64,000 nt of DNA from Bog-473 sp963781955 (lineage in GTDB: Bacteria; Actinomycetota; Acidimicrobiia; Acidimicrobiales; RAAP-2): the NCBI GenBank assembly GCA_963781955.1, contig CAWAHU010000001.1, positions 1,612,001 to 1,676,000 of the forward strand, in the 5' to 3' direction. Position 1 is the first letter of the stretch; each line of letters opens with the position of its first letter. Below the pieces are notes generated by a model. It saw only the letters and a program-made list of their open reading frames with translations. It searched no databases and was not told the origin of the DNA. Positions 1-9,900 of the stretch are shown piece after piece. Position numbers and translations under genes: made by a program.

Positions 1-797
1 GCGGCCTGTCCGTCGTGACGCGGGCCGTCCTCACCTCGACTCCGCTTGTGGTGATGCCCGGCTTCGACGCGGAGGCGGTGGAAGACGCCGGTCGCTCGGG
101 AACCGCCTCGCACGTGTCGCTGGTGGCCACCGCGCTGGCCCGCCTCGACCCCTCCGTGTTCACCCTGGTGCTCCTCGGCGGCAGCAAGCCGCCGGACGCG
201 CTGGCGCCCAACGTCGTCGCCACGTACGGCATGACCGAGACCGGTTCGGGCGTGGTCTACGACGGCCTCCCGCTCGACGGTGTCGAGCTGGCGCTGCGGC
301 CGCTCGACGGCACCGCGCACAGCTCCGAGGAGGGCGAGATCCTCGTCCGCGCCCCCATGCTGCTGCGTTGCTACCGCGACGGCACCACGGGCAGGGTGGC
401 GGGCCCCGACGGCTCGAGGGACTGGTTCGCCACCGGTGACGCCGGGCGGCTGGGAGTCGACGGCCGCCTGACGGTGTTCGGCCGCATCGCCGACGCCATC
501 ACCACCGGGGCCGAGACGGTCTGGCCCGACGCGGTCGAGCGGGTGCTGATGGCGCGCGGGGACGTGGCCGAGGTGGCCGTGTGGAGGCGGGCCGACCCCG
601 AGTGGGGCGAGCGGGTCGTGGCCTGGGTGGTCCCGGCGCCGGGGTCCGACCCGCCGACCCTCGAGGAGCTGCGGAGCACCGTGGTCGAGACCCTCGCGCC
701 GTGGGCCGCCCCCAAGGAATTGGTCGTCGTCGACGACCTCCCCCGTACGGCAGCCGGCAAGGTCCGTCGCCGGGCGCTCGGGCCTCTCACCCCCTGA
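1..797 (+). CDS. menE: O-succinylbenzoate-CoA ligase-like AMP-forming ligase, 3' part only
   Basis: The open frame runs in from the left edge (first full codon at base 3), so only the last ~265 residues are present. The visible part has the adenylate-forming family order: VLLGGSKPP, then YGMTETGSG (the A5-type motif), a GD box in FATGDAGRLG, and a C-terminal catalytic Lys in TAAGKVRRR. The compact size and the LLGG block resemble MenE, which activates o-succinylbenzoate with CoA in menaquinone synthesis; this is an inference because the N-terminal half is missing. The GTG at 15 is an internal codon, not the start. The stop overlaps the convergent sigma gene by 11 nt. Confidence 0.7.
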   Translation, partial: GLSVVTRAVLTSTPLVVMPGFDAEAVEDAGRSGTASHVSLVATALARLDPSVFTLVLLGGSKPPDALAPNVVATYGMTETGSGVVYDGLPLDGVELALRPLDGTAHSSEEGEILVRAPMLLRCYRDGTTGRVAGPDGSRDWFATGDAGRLGVDGRLTVFGRIADAITTGAETVWPDAVERVLMARGDVAEVAVWRRADPEWGERVVAWVVPAPGSDPPTLEELRSTVVETLAPWAAPKELVVVDDLPRTAAGKVRRRALGPLTP

Positions 798-1683
798 ACG
801 ACCGGGCCCCACCGAGGACTTGGTGGTGCAGGTGCACGAGCTTGTCGGGGTTGAGGACGGCGCGGACGCCCACGATCACGCCGTCCGCGATGTCGAGCAC
901 CAGCGCGGCCGTCACCACATCGCCTTCGACGAAGACCGCGGCCGGCTGGCCGTTGAGCAGCGCGGCGCGCGGGGAGCCGTGGACTCGCTTGGCCACGTTG
1001 ACGAGGAACCGACAGCTCCGCTGGGGCCCCACCACCGGCCGCAGCGCCGCGCGCACCTTGCCGCCGCCGTCGTTCCAGACGATCACGTCGTCGGCCAGCA
1101 TGGCCAGCAGGCCCGCTGTGTCCCCGGTGGCGCACGCCACCAAGAAGCGGTCCGTCAGCTCGCGCCCGTGGACCAGGTCCGCATCGAAGCGCCGGCGGCG
1201 CTGCTCGACGTGCCCGCGGGCGCGGGCGGCCAGCTGGCGGCACGCGGCCGGCGTCCGCCCGAGCGAGCGCGCCACTTGGTCGAAGGGATAGCCGAAGACG
1301 TCGTGCAGCAGGTAGGCGGCGCGCTCGAGCGGCGTGAGCTCTTCGAGGAGGACGAGGAACGCCAAGGAGAGCGAATCGGCCTGCTCCGCCGCGGCCGCCT
1401 CGTCGACCAGGACGGGCTCGGGCAGCCACGGGCCGGTGTACGCCTCGCGCTGGACCCGGGCTGAGCCCAGGTGGTCCAGGCACAGCCTGGTCACCACCGT
1501 CACCAGGTAGGCGCGCACCGAGCGCACCGGTTCGTCGTCGCGACGCAGCCAGCGTACGCAGGCGTCCTGGACGACGTCCTCGGCGTCCGCCGCGCTTCCG
1601 AGCATGCGGTAGGCGATGCCGAAGAGCAGCGGGCGCCACTCCTCGAACGCGGCGCCGTCCGCGTCGAGGTCACGCACGCGCAT
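787..1683 (-). CDS. ECF41-family RNA polymerase sigma factor (SigJ-like)
   Basis: 298 residues. Sigma regions 2 (about 15-80; AYRMLGSAADAEDVVQD) and 4 (about 110-160; AAYLLHDVFGYPFDQVARSL) are followed by a SnoaL-like C-terminal domain. The ECF41 signatures WLPEP in the linker, DGGGK and NPDKL in the C-terminal extension are all visible; in this family the extension modulates sigma activity without a classical membrane anti-sigma. The gene starts inside the 3' end of the decarboxylase-like gene (14-nt overlap), the usual ECF41 partner, and both should be transcribed from the promoter at 2333-2359. Confidence 0.93.
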   Translation of the reverse strand: MRVRDLDADGAAFEEWRPLLFGIAYRMLGSAADAEDVVQDACVRWLRRDDEPVRSVRAYLVTVVTRLCLDHLGSARVQREAYTGPWLPEPVLVDEAAAAEQADSLSLAFLVLLEELTPLERAAYLLHDVFGYPFDQVARSLGRTPAACRQLAARARGHVEQRRRRFDADLVHGRELTDRFLVACATGDTAGLLAMLADDVIVWNDGGGKVRAALRPVVGPQRSCRFLVNVAKRVHGSPRAALLNGQPAAVFVEGDVVTAALVLDIADGVIVGVRAVLNPDKLVHLHHQVLGGARSFRG

Positions 1684-2275
1684 CCGCCTGGCTCGTGCCG
1701 TCCCGCGCGTGGCCGGGCGCCTCGGCCACGACGGTGCAGGCGTCCGAGAACCCCTGGCTGCGCAGTCCGAGGCCCACGTTGAAGCGCGACCGGAAGTTCT
1801 CGAGTGCCACCCAAGCGGCCAGCTCGACGAATTCGGGGTCGCTCAGGTGTTCCCGGACCCGGGCGGCCAGCTCGTCGGACACCTCACCGGGGGTGCCACT
1901 GGCCGTCTCGGCGTACTCGAGCACCACCCGCTCGCGCTCGTCGAAGAGCCCGCTCGTGCGCCAGGTGGCCACCGCCCGCGCCTGGGCCGGGTCGACGCCC
2001 TGCCGGAGACCCTCGAACATCCCGAAATCCGTGCACCACGGGCAGCCGATGCGAGCCGCGGCGGCCTGGACGGCGAGCCAGCGCAGGGTCGGGTCGAGCT
2101 TCTTCCAACCCAGCTGGACGGCCGTCTCGAGGCTGCCCATGGCCGCCAGCACGCCGGCATGGTGGGCGGCCGCGGCCGTGGGCTCGACCATACGGCCGAA
2201 GCGTCGCAGCGTGTAGCGGCGCGCCAGCCGCGGGATGAGCCCCTCGGGGTGATCGAGCAACGGGACGTGTGCCAT
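1670..2275 (-). CDS. Carboxymuconolactone decarboxylase / AhpD-like protein (ECF41 partner)
   Basis: 201 residues of the CMD/AhpD fold. The redox motif CPWC is followed by TDFG at about residues 78-86, and the helical core continues through YAETASGTP and FVELAAWVALENFRSRFN. Members of this group are the commonest regulatory target of ECF41 sigma factors (the 'COE' genes); the substrate is unknown. The ATG at 2275 is preceded by GGAGG nine bases upstream. The 3' end overlaps the sigma gene, implying co-translation. A good ECF41-type promoter lies about 58 bp upstream. Confidence 0.88.
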   Translation of the reverse strand: MAHVPLLDHPEGLIPRLARRYTLRRFGRMVEPTAAAAHHAGVLAAMGSLETAVQLGWKKLDPTLRWLAVQAAAARIGCPWCTDFGMFEGLRQGVDPAQARAVATWRTSGLFDERERVVLEYAETASGTPGEVSDELAARVREHLSDPEFVELAAWVALENFRSRFNVGLGLRSQGFSDACTVVAEAPGHARDGTSQADARA

Positions 2276-2332
2276 GGTGGTGGGCCTCCTTCGCGTGCCG
2301 GCGCTCGTGCGCGCCGGACCGTCACCTCATGA

Positions 2333-2359
2333 GACGATCCGGCCGCTCGGATCGTGACA
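2333..2359 (-). promoter_or_regulatory. ECF41-type promoter of the CMD-sigma operon
   Basis: On the minus strand TGTCACG is followed after exactly 16 bases by CGTC. The published ECF41 consensus, as I recall it, is TGTCACA-N16-CGTC, so one position differs. It lies upstream of the decarboxylase start at 2275 and would make the operon autoregulated. Confidence 0.75.
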
Positions 2360-2368
2360 TCACCGAGC

Positions 2369-3157
2369 TCACGGGCGCCGACGGACCTCGCCGACACCGC
2401 CCGAGGGCTGCGTGGTCGTGCCCCCGTCGACGACGAAGGTCTGGCCGGTCACCCACGACGAGGCGTCGGAGGCCAAGAAGAGCGCGGCGGTGGCGACGTC
2501 GTCGGGCACGCCGATGCGGCCGAGCGGGATGTGCGCCGCCAGCCGCTCCTCCTTCGGGCCCTCCCACAACGCGGCGGCCAACTTCGTCTTCACGACGCCT
2601 GGAGCCAGGGCATTGACCCGGACGTCGGGGGCCAACTCGTAGGACAGCTGGCGCGTCATGTGCAGCACGGCGGCCTTGGTCACGTTGTACCACCCGATGT
2701 CCGGCTCGACCCCGAGCCCCCCGACCGACGACACGTTGATCACCGACCCGCGCAGGCCCGCCTTCACCGCCGCCGCCGTCCATGCCAGCACCGAGAGCTG
2801 GTTGACCTCGAAGATCTTCTGCGCCCGCGGCACGTCGATGTCGATCATCGGCCCGAAGTAGGGATTGGTGCCCGCGTTGTTGACCAGCACGTGGAGCCCG
2901 CCGAAACGGGCCAGCGCATCGGCCACGCACGGCGCGGCCTCCTCGGGTCGCCCCACGTGAGCGGCCCGCCAGGCCACTCGCTCGGGCGGCACTCCCGACG
3001 CCGCCAGTCCCTCGGCCGCGTCGGCCAGGTCCGCGGGCGTGCGGGAGACGAGCACGACGTTGGCCCCGGCCTCGGCGAAGCGCGTCGCCACGGCGAGGCC
3101 GATGCCCCGGCTCGCCCCGGTGATCAGCGCCGTCTTCCCGTGCAGTCCGAGTTCCAT
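2369..3157 (-). CDS. SDR family oxidoreductase
   Basis: 262 residues, a classical short-chain dehydrogenase length. It has the cofactor motif TGASRGIG near residue 14, NNAG in the central strand, catalytic Ser in INVSSVGG and YNVTK for the Tyr-Lys pair. The Arg after the first Gly-rich loop (VSRTPADL) suggests NADP(H), an inference. It ends just upstream of the ECF41 promoter, so it is not part of that operon, and it is divergent from the DUF255 gene. The substrate cannot be told. Confidence 0.88.
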   Translation of the reverse strand: MELGLHGKTALITGASRGIGLAVATRFAEAGANVVLVSRTPADLADAAEGLAASGVPPERVAWRAAHVGRPEEAAPCVADALARFGGLHVLVNNAGTNPYFGPMIDIDVPRAQKIFEVNQLSVLAWTAAAVKAGLRGSVINVSSVGGLGVEPDIGWYNVTKAAVLHMTRQLSYELAPDVRVNALAPGVVKTKLAAALWEGPKEERLAAHIPLGRIGVPDDVATAALFLASDASSWVTGQTFVVDGGTTTQPSGGVGEVRRRP

Positions 3158-3211
3158 CGCCCCAGCCTGGCACGGTCACCTCGGTGTGCGTGCTGGTCGA
3201 CAGCAGGGCCC

Positions 3212-3217
3212 TAGCAT
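3212..3217 (+). promoter_or_regulatory. Probable -10 element of a leaderless promoter
   Basis: TAGCAT (TAnnnT) ends seven bases before the GTG at 3225, a spacing that would place transcription start at or next to the start codon. No Shine-Dalgarno sequence is seen before that GTG. Confidence 0.45.
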
Positions 3218-3224
3218 CGCTTGC

Positions 3225-5265
3225 GTGAACCGCCTGGCCGACGAGACGAGCCCGTATCTGCGCCAGCACGCCGACAACCCGGTGGAGTGGTTCCCCTGGG
3301 GCGAGGAGGCCTTCCGCCGCGCTCGTGACGAGGACAAGCCGATCTTCCTCTCAATCGGCTACGCCTCGTGCCACTGGTGCCACGTCATGGCACACGAGAG
3401 CTTCGAGGACCCCCAAACCGCAGCGGACCTAGCGACGTGGTTCGTCTCGGTGAAGGTCGACCGCGAGGAGCGTCCCGACGTCGACACGGTGTACATGACC
3501 GCCACGCAGGCGCTCACTGGATCGGGCGGATGGCCCATGTCGGTGTTCTGCACGCCTGACGGCCGTCCCTTCTACGCCGGCACCTACTTCCCGCCGGTCG
3601 ACCGCCACGGGATGCCGGCGTTCCGACGGGTGGTGCACGCGCTCGGGCAGGCATGGGAGAGCGAGCGCGCCAAGGTGTTCGACCAGGCCGACGCGCTCGT
3701 GGGGGCAGTGCGAAAGGAGCTCAGCCTCACCGCGCTCGTGGAGGCCGGGTCCGACGACCCGCCCGACGCCGACGCGCTCATCGGGCGCGTGGTGACCGGG
3801 CTGGCCGCCGGCTTCGACCCCGCGTGGGGGGGCTTCAGCCCGGCCCCCAAGTTCCCACGGCCCACGCTGGTCGAGCTGTGCCTGCGGCGCGCCCGTGCCG
3901 CGGCGAGCGCGGGCGACGACGTCGTGGCCGGACAGGCCCGGCAGATGGCGCTCCGCACCCTCGACGCCATGGCCGCCGGCGGCATCTACGACCACCTGGT
4001 CGGCGGGTTCTGCCGCTACGCCACCGACGGGCGCTGGCTGGTGCCCCACTTCGAGAAGATGCTGACCGACCAGGCCCTCCTCGCGCCGCGCCTACCTGCA
4101 CGCCTGGCAGGAGACGGCCAACGGCGACTACCTCGCCGTGGTGACCGAGACCCTGGACTGGGTGCTGCGCGACCTCTCCACCCCCGAGGGCGCGCTCTTC
4201 TCCTCCTTCGACGCCGACGCCGGCGGGGTCGAAGGAGGCCACGCCACCTTCACGCCCGACGAGCTTCGTCGCCTCCTGCCCGAACGACTCGTCGGTCCGG
4301 CCGCCGACTGGTACGGGATCACCGAGGCCGGCAACTGGGAGGGGCGCTCCATCCCGGTCCGCCCGGTCGGTGCGCCGCTGGCCCGCCCCCCCGAGGTCGA
4401 AGAGGCGCGCCGGCTGCTGGCCGCGGCGCGGGCAGGCCGGCCTCAGCCCGCCCGTGACGACAAGGTGCTCACCGAGTGGAACGCCATGGCCGCCGCCACC
4501 CTGGCCGAAGTGGCCGCGGCCACCGGGCGGGCGCACTACGGGCAGCGGGCCACGGAGATCGGCGAGTTCCTCTGGGATGCCATGGGGGCGGACGGGCGTC
4601 TCATGCGCAGCTGGCAGGGCGGCCGCGCCCGGCACCTGGCCGTGGCGGCCGACCAAGCCTGGCTGGCCGTGGCGTGCGTCCGCATCTCGGAGTGGACCGG
4701 CGAGGCCCGCTGGCGCGAGCGGGCGCTCCACCTCGCCACCGGGTTGGTGGACCTGTTCTCGGACCAAGCCGGGGGCGGGTTCTTCACCACCGGAATCGAC
4801 GCGGAGGCGCTCGTGGTGCGCCCCAAGGAGTTCTTCGACGGCGCCGTCCCGTCCGCCAATGCCGTCGCGCTCGCTGCGTTGGTGCAGGTGGGCGCCTTCA
4901 CCGACGATCCGTGGCTCGACGAGGCGGTGGCAGGCACGGTCGCCGTGGCCCGCCCCCTGCTCGAGCAGCACCCGGCCGCCCTGGCGGACCTGGTGGCGGC
5001 GCTGCCCATGTGGGGCGGGCGCACCGAGGTGGTCGTCACGGGCGAGCGCCCCGACCTGCTCGCCGCGGTGCGCAGCCGCTGGCTCCCCACGGCGGTGGTC
5101 GCGTGGGGCGAGCCCGACCGGGGGCCGCTCTTCGAGGGACGGCCGGCCGAGCCCGGGCTGGCCTACGTCTGCCGGGCCCGCTCGTGCCAAACGCCGGCGG
5201 CCGACCCGGCCACGCTGGTGGCGCAGCTGGAGGCGCAGCTGGAGGCGCGCGGACGGTGGACCTGA
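3225..5265 (+). CDS. DUF255 thioredoxin domain-containing protein (YyaL-like), frameshifted
   Basis: Homologous throughout to the ~680-residue YyaL/SPATA20 family: an N-terminal thioredoxin-like domain (NRLADETSPYLRQHADNPV, then CHWCHVMAHESFED with the CxxC, and TGSGGWPMSVF) and a C-terminal six-hairpin glycosidase-like barrel. The first frame reads to about 4085 (HFEKMLTDQALLA); the second continues from about 4090 (YLHAWQETANGDYLAVVTE) to the stop at 5265. Removing one C at 4086-4087 joins them perfectly. GTG at 3225 is chosen because homology begins there and a TAGCAT box precedes it. The cellular role of the family is poorly defined. Confidence 0.85.
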
Positions 5266-6170
5266 GCGAGGACTCCGCGAGCGAGCCCACGGGGACCGTC
5301 CCGGCCGGAGACGAGGCGGCGTCCGGGAGCCCGGCCCACGACCTCGACGCGCCGCGGGACCGGCCGGGTGCGGGCGGAGACGGCGGGGGCGCTCAGGACG
5401 GGCGGGCCGGACGCAAGGCGGGCGGCCGCACCCGGCGCGGGTCGCCCACGCACGCCCGCCGGGCCACCGACGTCCCGACTGACCCCGCACGCCTGCTGCG
5501 CCGCTCGGCCCGGCGCACCGAGCGCGTGCCGACGGCCGGCGGCTCGACCCTCCACTTGCTGGTGCTGTCATCGACGCGGGAGGACACGACGGTGGTGGAC
5601 CTGGCGACGCGCACCGTGATGCGCGTCCGCGTGGCGTGGCCCGAGGGGCACGATCCGGACATCGCGACCTTCGACGTGGTCGAGGTGACGCTGGCCGAGG
5701 ACCCCGAGCGCGACGACCTGGCCCAGCCCGAGGCGCTGACGGTGGCCGGCCTGCCCCGCCACGTGGGCACGCTGCGCGGACGGCGGGTCCGCAAGCTGCT
5801 GCGGCGCCTCGTGGCCTCTCCCGACGGACCCCTGCTCGGGTTCCCCGGCTCCTCGGCGCCCTACTGGGAGTTTCGGGGCTTTCGCCCGTCGGTGGCGCTG
5901 ATCGAGCCGACCCGGCGCCCCCAGCTCATTCGGCGTCAGGCGGACGGCTCCACCTGGGTGCGCTTCGGCTGGGACCGTGACGACGTCTGGCTCCCGGTCG
6001 AAGACCGGCACGCGGCGCGTGCCCTCGACGCGGCACGCCGAGACCGCCTGAGCGGCAACAGCCTGTCCGCCGCGCTGGGGTTCGAGCCCCAGTACCTGCT
6101 GGTGACCGTCAGCCCGCCACGCGACGGCCACTGCTACAAGGTGTGCGCGGCAGTGCTGCCCCGGGGCTGA
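5256..6170 (+). CDS. Conserved hypothetical protein with disordered N-terminus
   Basis: About 304 residues. The first ~90 are rich in Gly, Ala, Asp and Arg and look disordered. From about residue 95 a folded domain begins (STLHLLVLSSTREDTTVVDL) and runs to the end, with conserved-looking blocks PYWEFRGFRPS, WVRFGWDRDDVWLPVED and YLLVTVSPP. GTG at 5256 is chosen because it overlaps the preceding stop by 10 nt, implying coupling with the DUF255 gene; the frame is open far upstream but only as a shadow of that gene. I do not recognise the family, and no catalytic motif is evident. Confidence 0.6.
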   Translation: MDLSEDSASEPTGTVPAGDEAASGSPAHDLDAPRDRPGAGGDGGGAQDGRAGRKAGGRTRRGSPTHARRATDVPTDPARLLRRSARRTERVPTAGGSTLHLLVLSSTREDTTVVDLATRTVMRVRVAWPEGHDPDIATFDVVEVTLAEDPERDDLAQPEALTVAGLPRHVGTLRGRRVRKLLRRLVASPDGPLLGFPGSSAPYWEFRGFRPSVALIEPTRRPQLIRRQADGSTWVRFGWDRDDVWLPVEDRHAARALDAARRDRLSGNSLSAALGFEPQYLLVTVSPPRDGHCYKVCAAVLPRG

Positions 6171-6189
6171 ACGGCCCCCGGGGGGCGTC

Positions 6190-6861
6190 TCAGCGCCCGA
6201 GCTTGCCGGCGGCGAGGTCCTCGGCCATGGCCCAGCCGAAGGCGACCAGACGGTCCCCCTTGGCCGCGTTGATCCCCTTGAAGTGAGCGTCGACCCCCTC
6301 GGGCAGCTTGACCTTCGGGGCCACGAAGTCGAGGCCGCCGGCGACGGACCCGTCGCCCTTGATCACGAAGGTGCGGTCGTCGAGCCGACTGTCGCAGCCG
6401 AAGCGCTTGGAGAGTCGCCGGGCCCAGGCCCGCTCCTCCCCCGAGGACTTGTGATCAGGGAAGGGCACCACGTCCTGCAGGCCGTTGAGGGCCCGGTAGC
6501 CCTCGGGCGAGAGCAATCGGGTCCCGAGCAGGACGTCCTCGTCGGGGAAGGCCAGGAGGGCCCGGCGGTACTGGTCCGCCATGATCCCCTTGAGGGCCGG
6601 CTCGGCCCGGGACGTGCGGTCGACGAGGGCGAGGCCGACCAACAGTGAGGGCGTGCCACCGATGCGCTCGAGGGTGCAGAAGGAGTACCCCCGCAGCTTG
6701 TTCCCCTCCCTGGCCTGAGTGATCAGGACCCATGCTTCGCGCTCCTTGGAGAGGAAGCCGATGTCGAAGCCGGGCGGGCGCTCTGCGCTGAGATCCGCCA
6801 TCTCGACGAGCTCAGCGTCGCTGAGCGCAGTGCAATCCTTGGTGCTCACTACGATCGGCAT
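6190..6861 (-). CDS. Conserved hypothetical protein
   Basis: 223 residues, no signal peptide or membrane segment. Features are a possible alpha/beta fold with FDIGFLSKEREAWVLI, GYSFCTLERIGGTPSLLVGLA and a middle segment ALLAFPDEDVLLGTRL. The pattern of strands after 'WVLITQ' is loosely GNAT-like, but no acetyl-CoA loop can be pointed out, so no function is assigned. The ATG at 6861 follows a TAAACT box by six bases. It is convergent with the upstream hypothetical and separated from dnaE by about 107 bp. Confidence 0.6.
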   Translation of the reverse strand: MPIVVSTKDCTALSDAELVEMADLSAERPPGFDIGFLSKEREAWVLITQAREGNKLRGYSFCTLERIGGTPSLLVGLALVDRTSRAEPALKGIMADQYRRALLAFPDEDVLLGTRLLSPEGYRALNGLQDVVPFPDHKSSGEERAWARRLSKRFGCDSRLDDRTFVIKGDGSVAGGLDFVAPKVKLPEGVDAHFKGINAAKGDRLVAFGWAMAEDLAAGKLGR

Positions 6862-6867
6862 GCGTTG

Positions 6868-6873
6868 AGTTTA
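6868..6873 (-). promoter_or_regulatory. Probable -10 element of a leaderless promoter
   Basis: On the minus strand TAAACT lies six bases before the ATG at 6861, with no Shine-Dalgarno sequence between. Confidence 0.45.
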
Positions 6874-6968
6874 CTGGTTGTGCCCGCGGCGTTCCCAACC
6901 GTGGACCCCGCCCACACCGCCGTTTCGGCACGTCACCCCAGCTCAGAGGCCTTTTCTGGCCGGTGCCG

Positions 6969-9900
6969 TCAGGACAGCACGGCGCTCTGTCCGAGCAGCC
7001 GCTTCAGCTCGCCGACCAGCCCGTTGCGGCAGTCCACGTTGAATTCCGGTGGAAGGCGCAGCACCTTCTCCCCCACGTGGAGGAGCACGGGCGAGGGACC
7101 GGGGTGGCCGCTCAGGACCTGCTTGAGCCCGTCGACTTTGGCGTCGGTGAGGACGCCCAAGGGGAGCGTGATGTGCAGGTCCGAGTTTCCCCGCTCCAGC
7201 ATCGGGCGGGAGACCTCCATGCAGACGATCTTGGGCTCCTCGTCCCGGGTGTCGAGGCGGCCCTTCACCACGATGACGGCGTCGTTCTCGATCCAGGCCC
7301 CGTACTCGGCCATCGTCTTGGGGAAGACGAAGACCTCCATGGCGGCCTGGAGGTCCTCGAGGACGAACCGAGCCATGAGGTCGCCCTTCTTCGTGTAGGA
7401 ACGACGCAGGTCGGTGACGACGCCGCCCACCGTGCGCACCGGGGAGCGGTCACCGACCGGCGTGTCGTCCTCGCGCATGTCCGAGAGGGACGAATCGGTG
7501 TGCCGCGCCAGTGCTGCCTCGTAGCCCCGGAGGGGGTGGTCGCTCACGTAGAGGCCGAGCATCTCCTTCTCGAAGGCCAGGCGTTGCGCCTTGTCGAACT
7601 CGGCGTCGGGGATGGGCACCTTGACCCCGCCCCAGTCCGGGTCGGCCTGCTCCTCCTCGAAGGCGGCGAAGAGTGTGGTGATCCCGAGATCCTGCTCACG
7701 CCGCCGCTCCAGCGAGCGGTCGACCACCGTCTCGAGCACCAGGCACAAGCCCTGACGCGGGTGGCCGAGCGAGTCGAACGCGCCCCCCTTGACCAGTGAC
7801 TCCATCGTCCGCTTGTTGAGCACCACCGGGTCGACACGGGCGCAGAAGTCGAAGATGTCCTCGAAGGGGCCGTTGGCCTCGCGCTCGGCCACGATCCGGT
7901 CGACCAGGCTCTCCCCGACGTTGCGCACCGCGGCGAGACCGAAGACGATCGCCTTGCGCTCGGCGCCCGTCCCGCCGGGCGTCGCCGGCCCGACCTCGTC
8001 CGCGGCGGCATCGACGACCTGCGGCTCGTCCGCGTGGTCACCGGCACTCACGTCCCCCGGCGGCGTGGAGCGGTCGGGCGCGAACTCGGCCACCGAGCGG
8101 TTCACGTCGGGGACCAGCACGTCGATGCCCATAGTGCGGCACTCGGCCAGGTACACCGCCGTCTTGTCCTTGTTGTCCTTGACCGAGGTCAACAGCGCGG
8201 CCATGTACTCGACCGGATGGTGCGCCTTGAGCCACGCCGTCTGGTAGGCGACCAGACCGTAGCCGTACGCGTGCGACTTGTTGAACGCGTAGTCGGCGAA
8301 GGGTTCGATGATGTCGAAGAGCTGCGTGCCGAGCTCCTCGCCGTACCCCTGCGCCGCGCACCCGGCGACGAACTTCTCGCGCTCCGCGGCGATGAGGGAA
8401 CGGATCTTCTTGCCGCACGCCTTACGGAGGTTGTCCGCCTCCTCGAGCGAGTACCCGGCGATCTTCTGGGCCACCCGCATGACCGACTCCTGATAGATCA
8501 TCAGCCCCTGCGTGTCGGTCAGGATCGGTTCGAGGTCCGCGTGCGGGTAGGTGATCGGCTTGCGGCCGTTCTTACGGTCCGCGTAGTCGTTGTGCATGTT
8601 GGCCGCCATCGGCCCGGGGCGATAGAGGGCGACCAACGCGGCGACGTCGTCGAACGACGTCGGGGCCAAGGAACGCATGAGGGCGCGCATGGGCCCGCCC
8701 TCGAGCTGGAACACACCCACCGACTCGCCCCGGCGCAGCAGAGCCAACGTCGGCTCGTCGTCGAGGGGGACCCGGTCGATGTCAGGCCGCTCCCCCGTGG
8801 CCTCCTCGATCAGGTCGAGAGCGCGCTCGATCACCGACAGGTTGCGCAGGCCGAGGAAGTCCATCTTCAGCAGGCCGAGGTCCTCGACCCCGTGCATTTC
8901 GTACTGGGTGACGATCGGTGCGTCCTCGGGGTTGCCGCCGGCGTCGGGCTTGCGCTGGATGGGCAGGTACTCGGTGAGCGGGTCGCGTGAGATCACCACG
9001 GCGGCGGCATGGATGCCGTCCTGGCGCCGCAGGCCCTCGAGGCCGAGCGCGACGTCGATGACCTCCTTGGCCTCAGGGTCGGTCTCGTGCATGGCCCGCA
9101 ACTCGCCGGCCGTGGCGTAACCGTCCTCGTAGCCCTCGGTCTTCTCGAGGCACGCCCGCAACGGGGTGTCGCGGCCCATGATGAGCGGCGGCATGGCCTT
9201 GGCGATCCGGTCCCCCACGATGTAGGGCTTGCCGAGCACCCGGGCGGCGTCGCGCACAGCGGCCCGCGCCTTGATGGTCGAGAACGTGATGATCTGCGCC
9301 ACCCGGTCGCTGCCGTACTTCTCCGCCGCGTAACGCATCACATCGGAGCGGTATCGCTCGTCGAAGTCCATGTCGATGTCGGGCATCTGCTTGCGGCCCG
9401 GATTCAAGAAGCGCTCGAAGAGGAGGTCGTAGCGGATGGGGTCGAGGTCGACGATGCGCAAGCAGTAGGCCACGCAGCACCCGGCGGCCGAGCCGCGGCC
9501 GGGGCCGACCCGAATGCCCGTCTCGCGGGCGAAGCGGATCAGGTCCCACACAACGAGGAAGTAAGCGGGGAACCCCATGTCGGCGATGACACCGAGCTCG
9601 TAGTCGAGGCGCTCGGTGACCTGGGGCGGCACGGGGTCGCCATAGCGCTCCTTGGCACCCTCGGAGGCCAGGTGGCGCAGGTAGGCCTGGGCTCGCTCCT
9701 CGTACGTGGCGCCAGTGAAGCGCTCCGGCACCGGGAACTCGGGCAGGCTCGGCTTGCCGAGTTCGATCTGCACGTCGGCGCGTTCGGCGATGAGGAGCGT
9801 GTTGTCGCACGCCTCGGGGACCTCGCGGAAGAGGTGGCGCATCTCGGCCGCCGACTTGAGGTAGTGCTCGGTGCCCTCGAACTTGAAGCGGTTGGTGTCC

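Noticed and set aside
15..17. GTG as start of the first gene
   Set aside because: The frame is open to the window edge and the family's N-terminal half is missing, so the gene begins outside the window.
3835..5571. Open frame of 578 codons on the minus strand
   Set aside because: Antisense shadow of the DUF255 gene.
6174..6186. Palindrome as bidirectional terminator
   Set aside because: A GC-only palindrome without loop or T tract lies between the convergent genes, but it is too generic in this GC-rich DNA to call.
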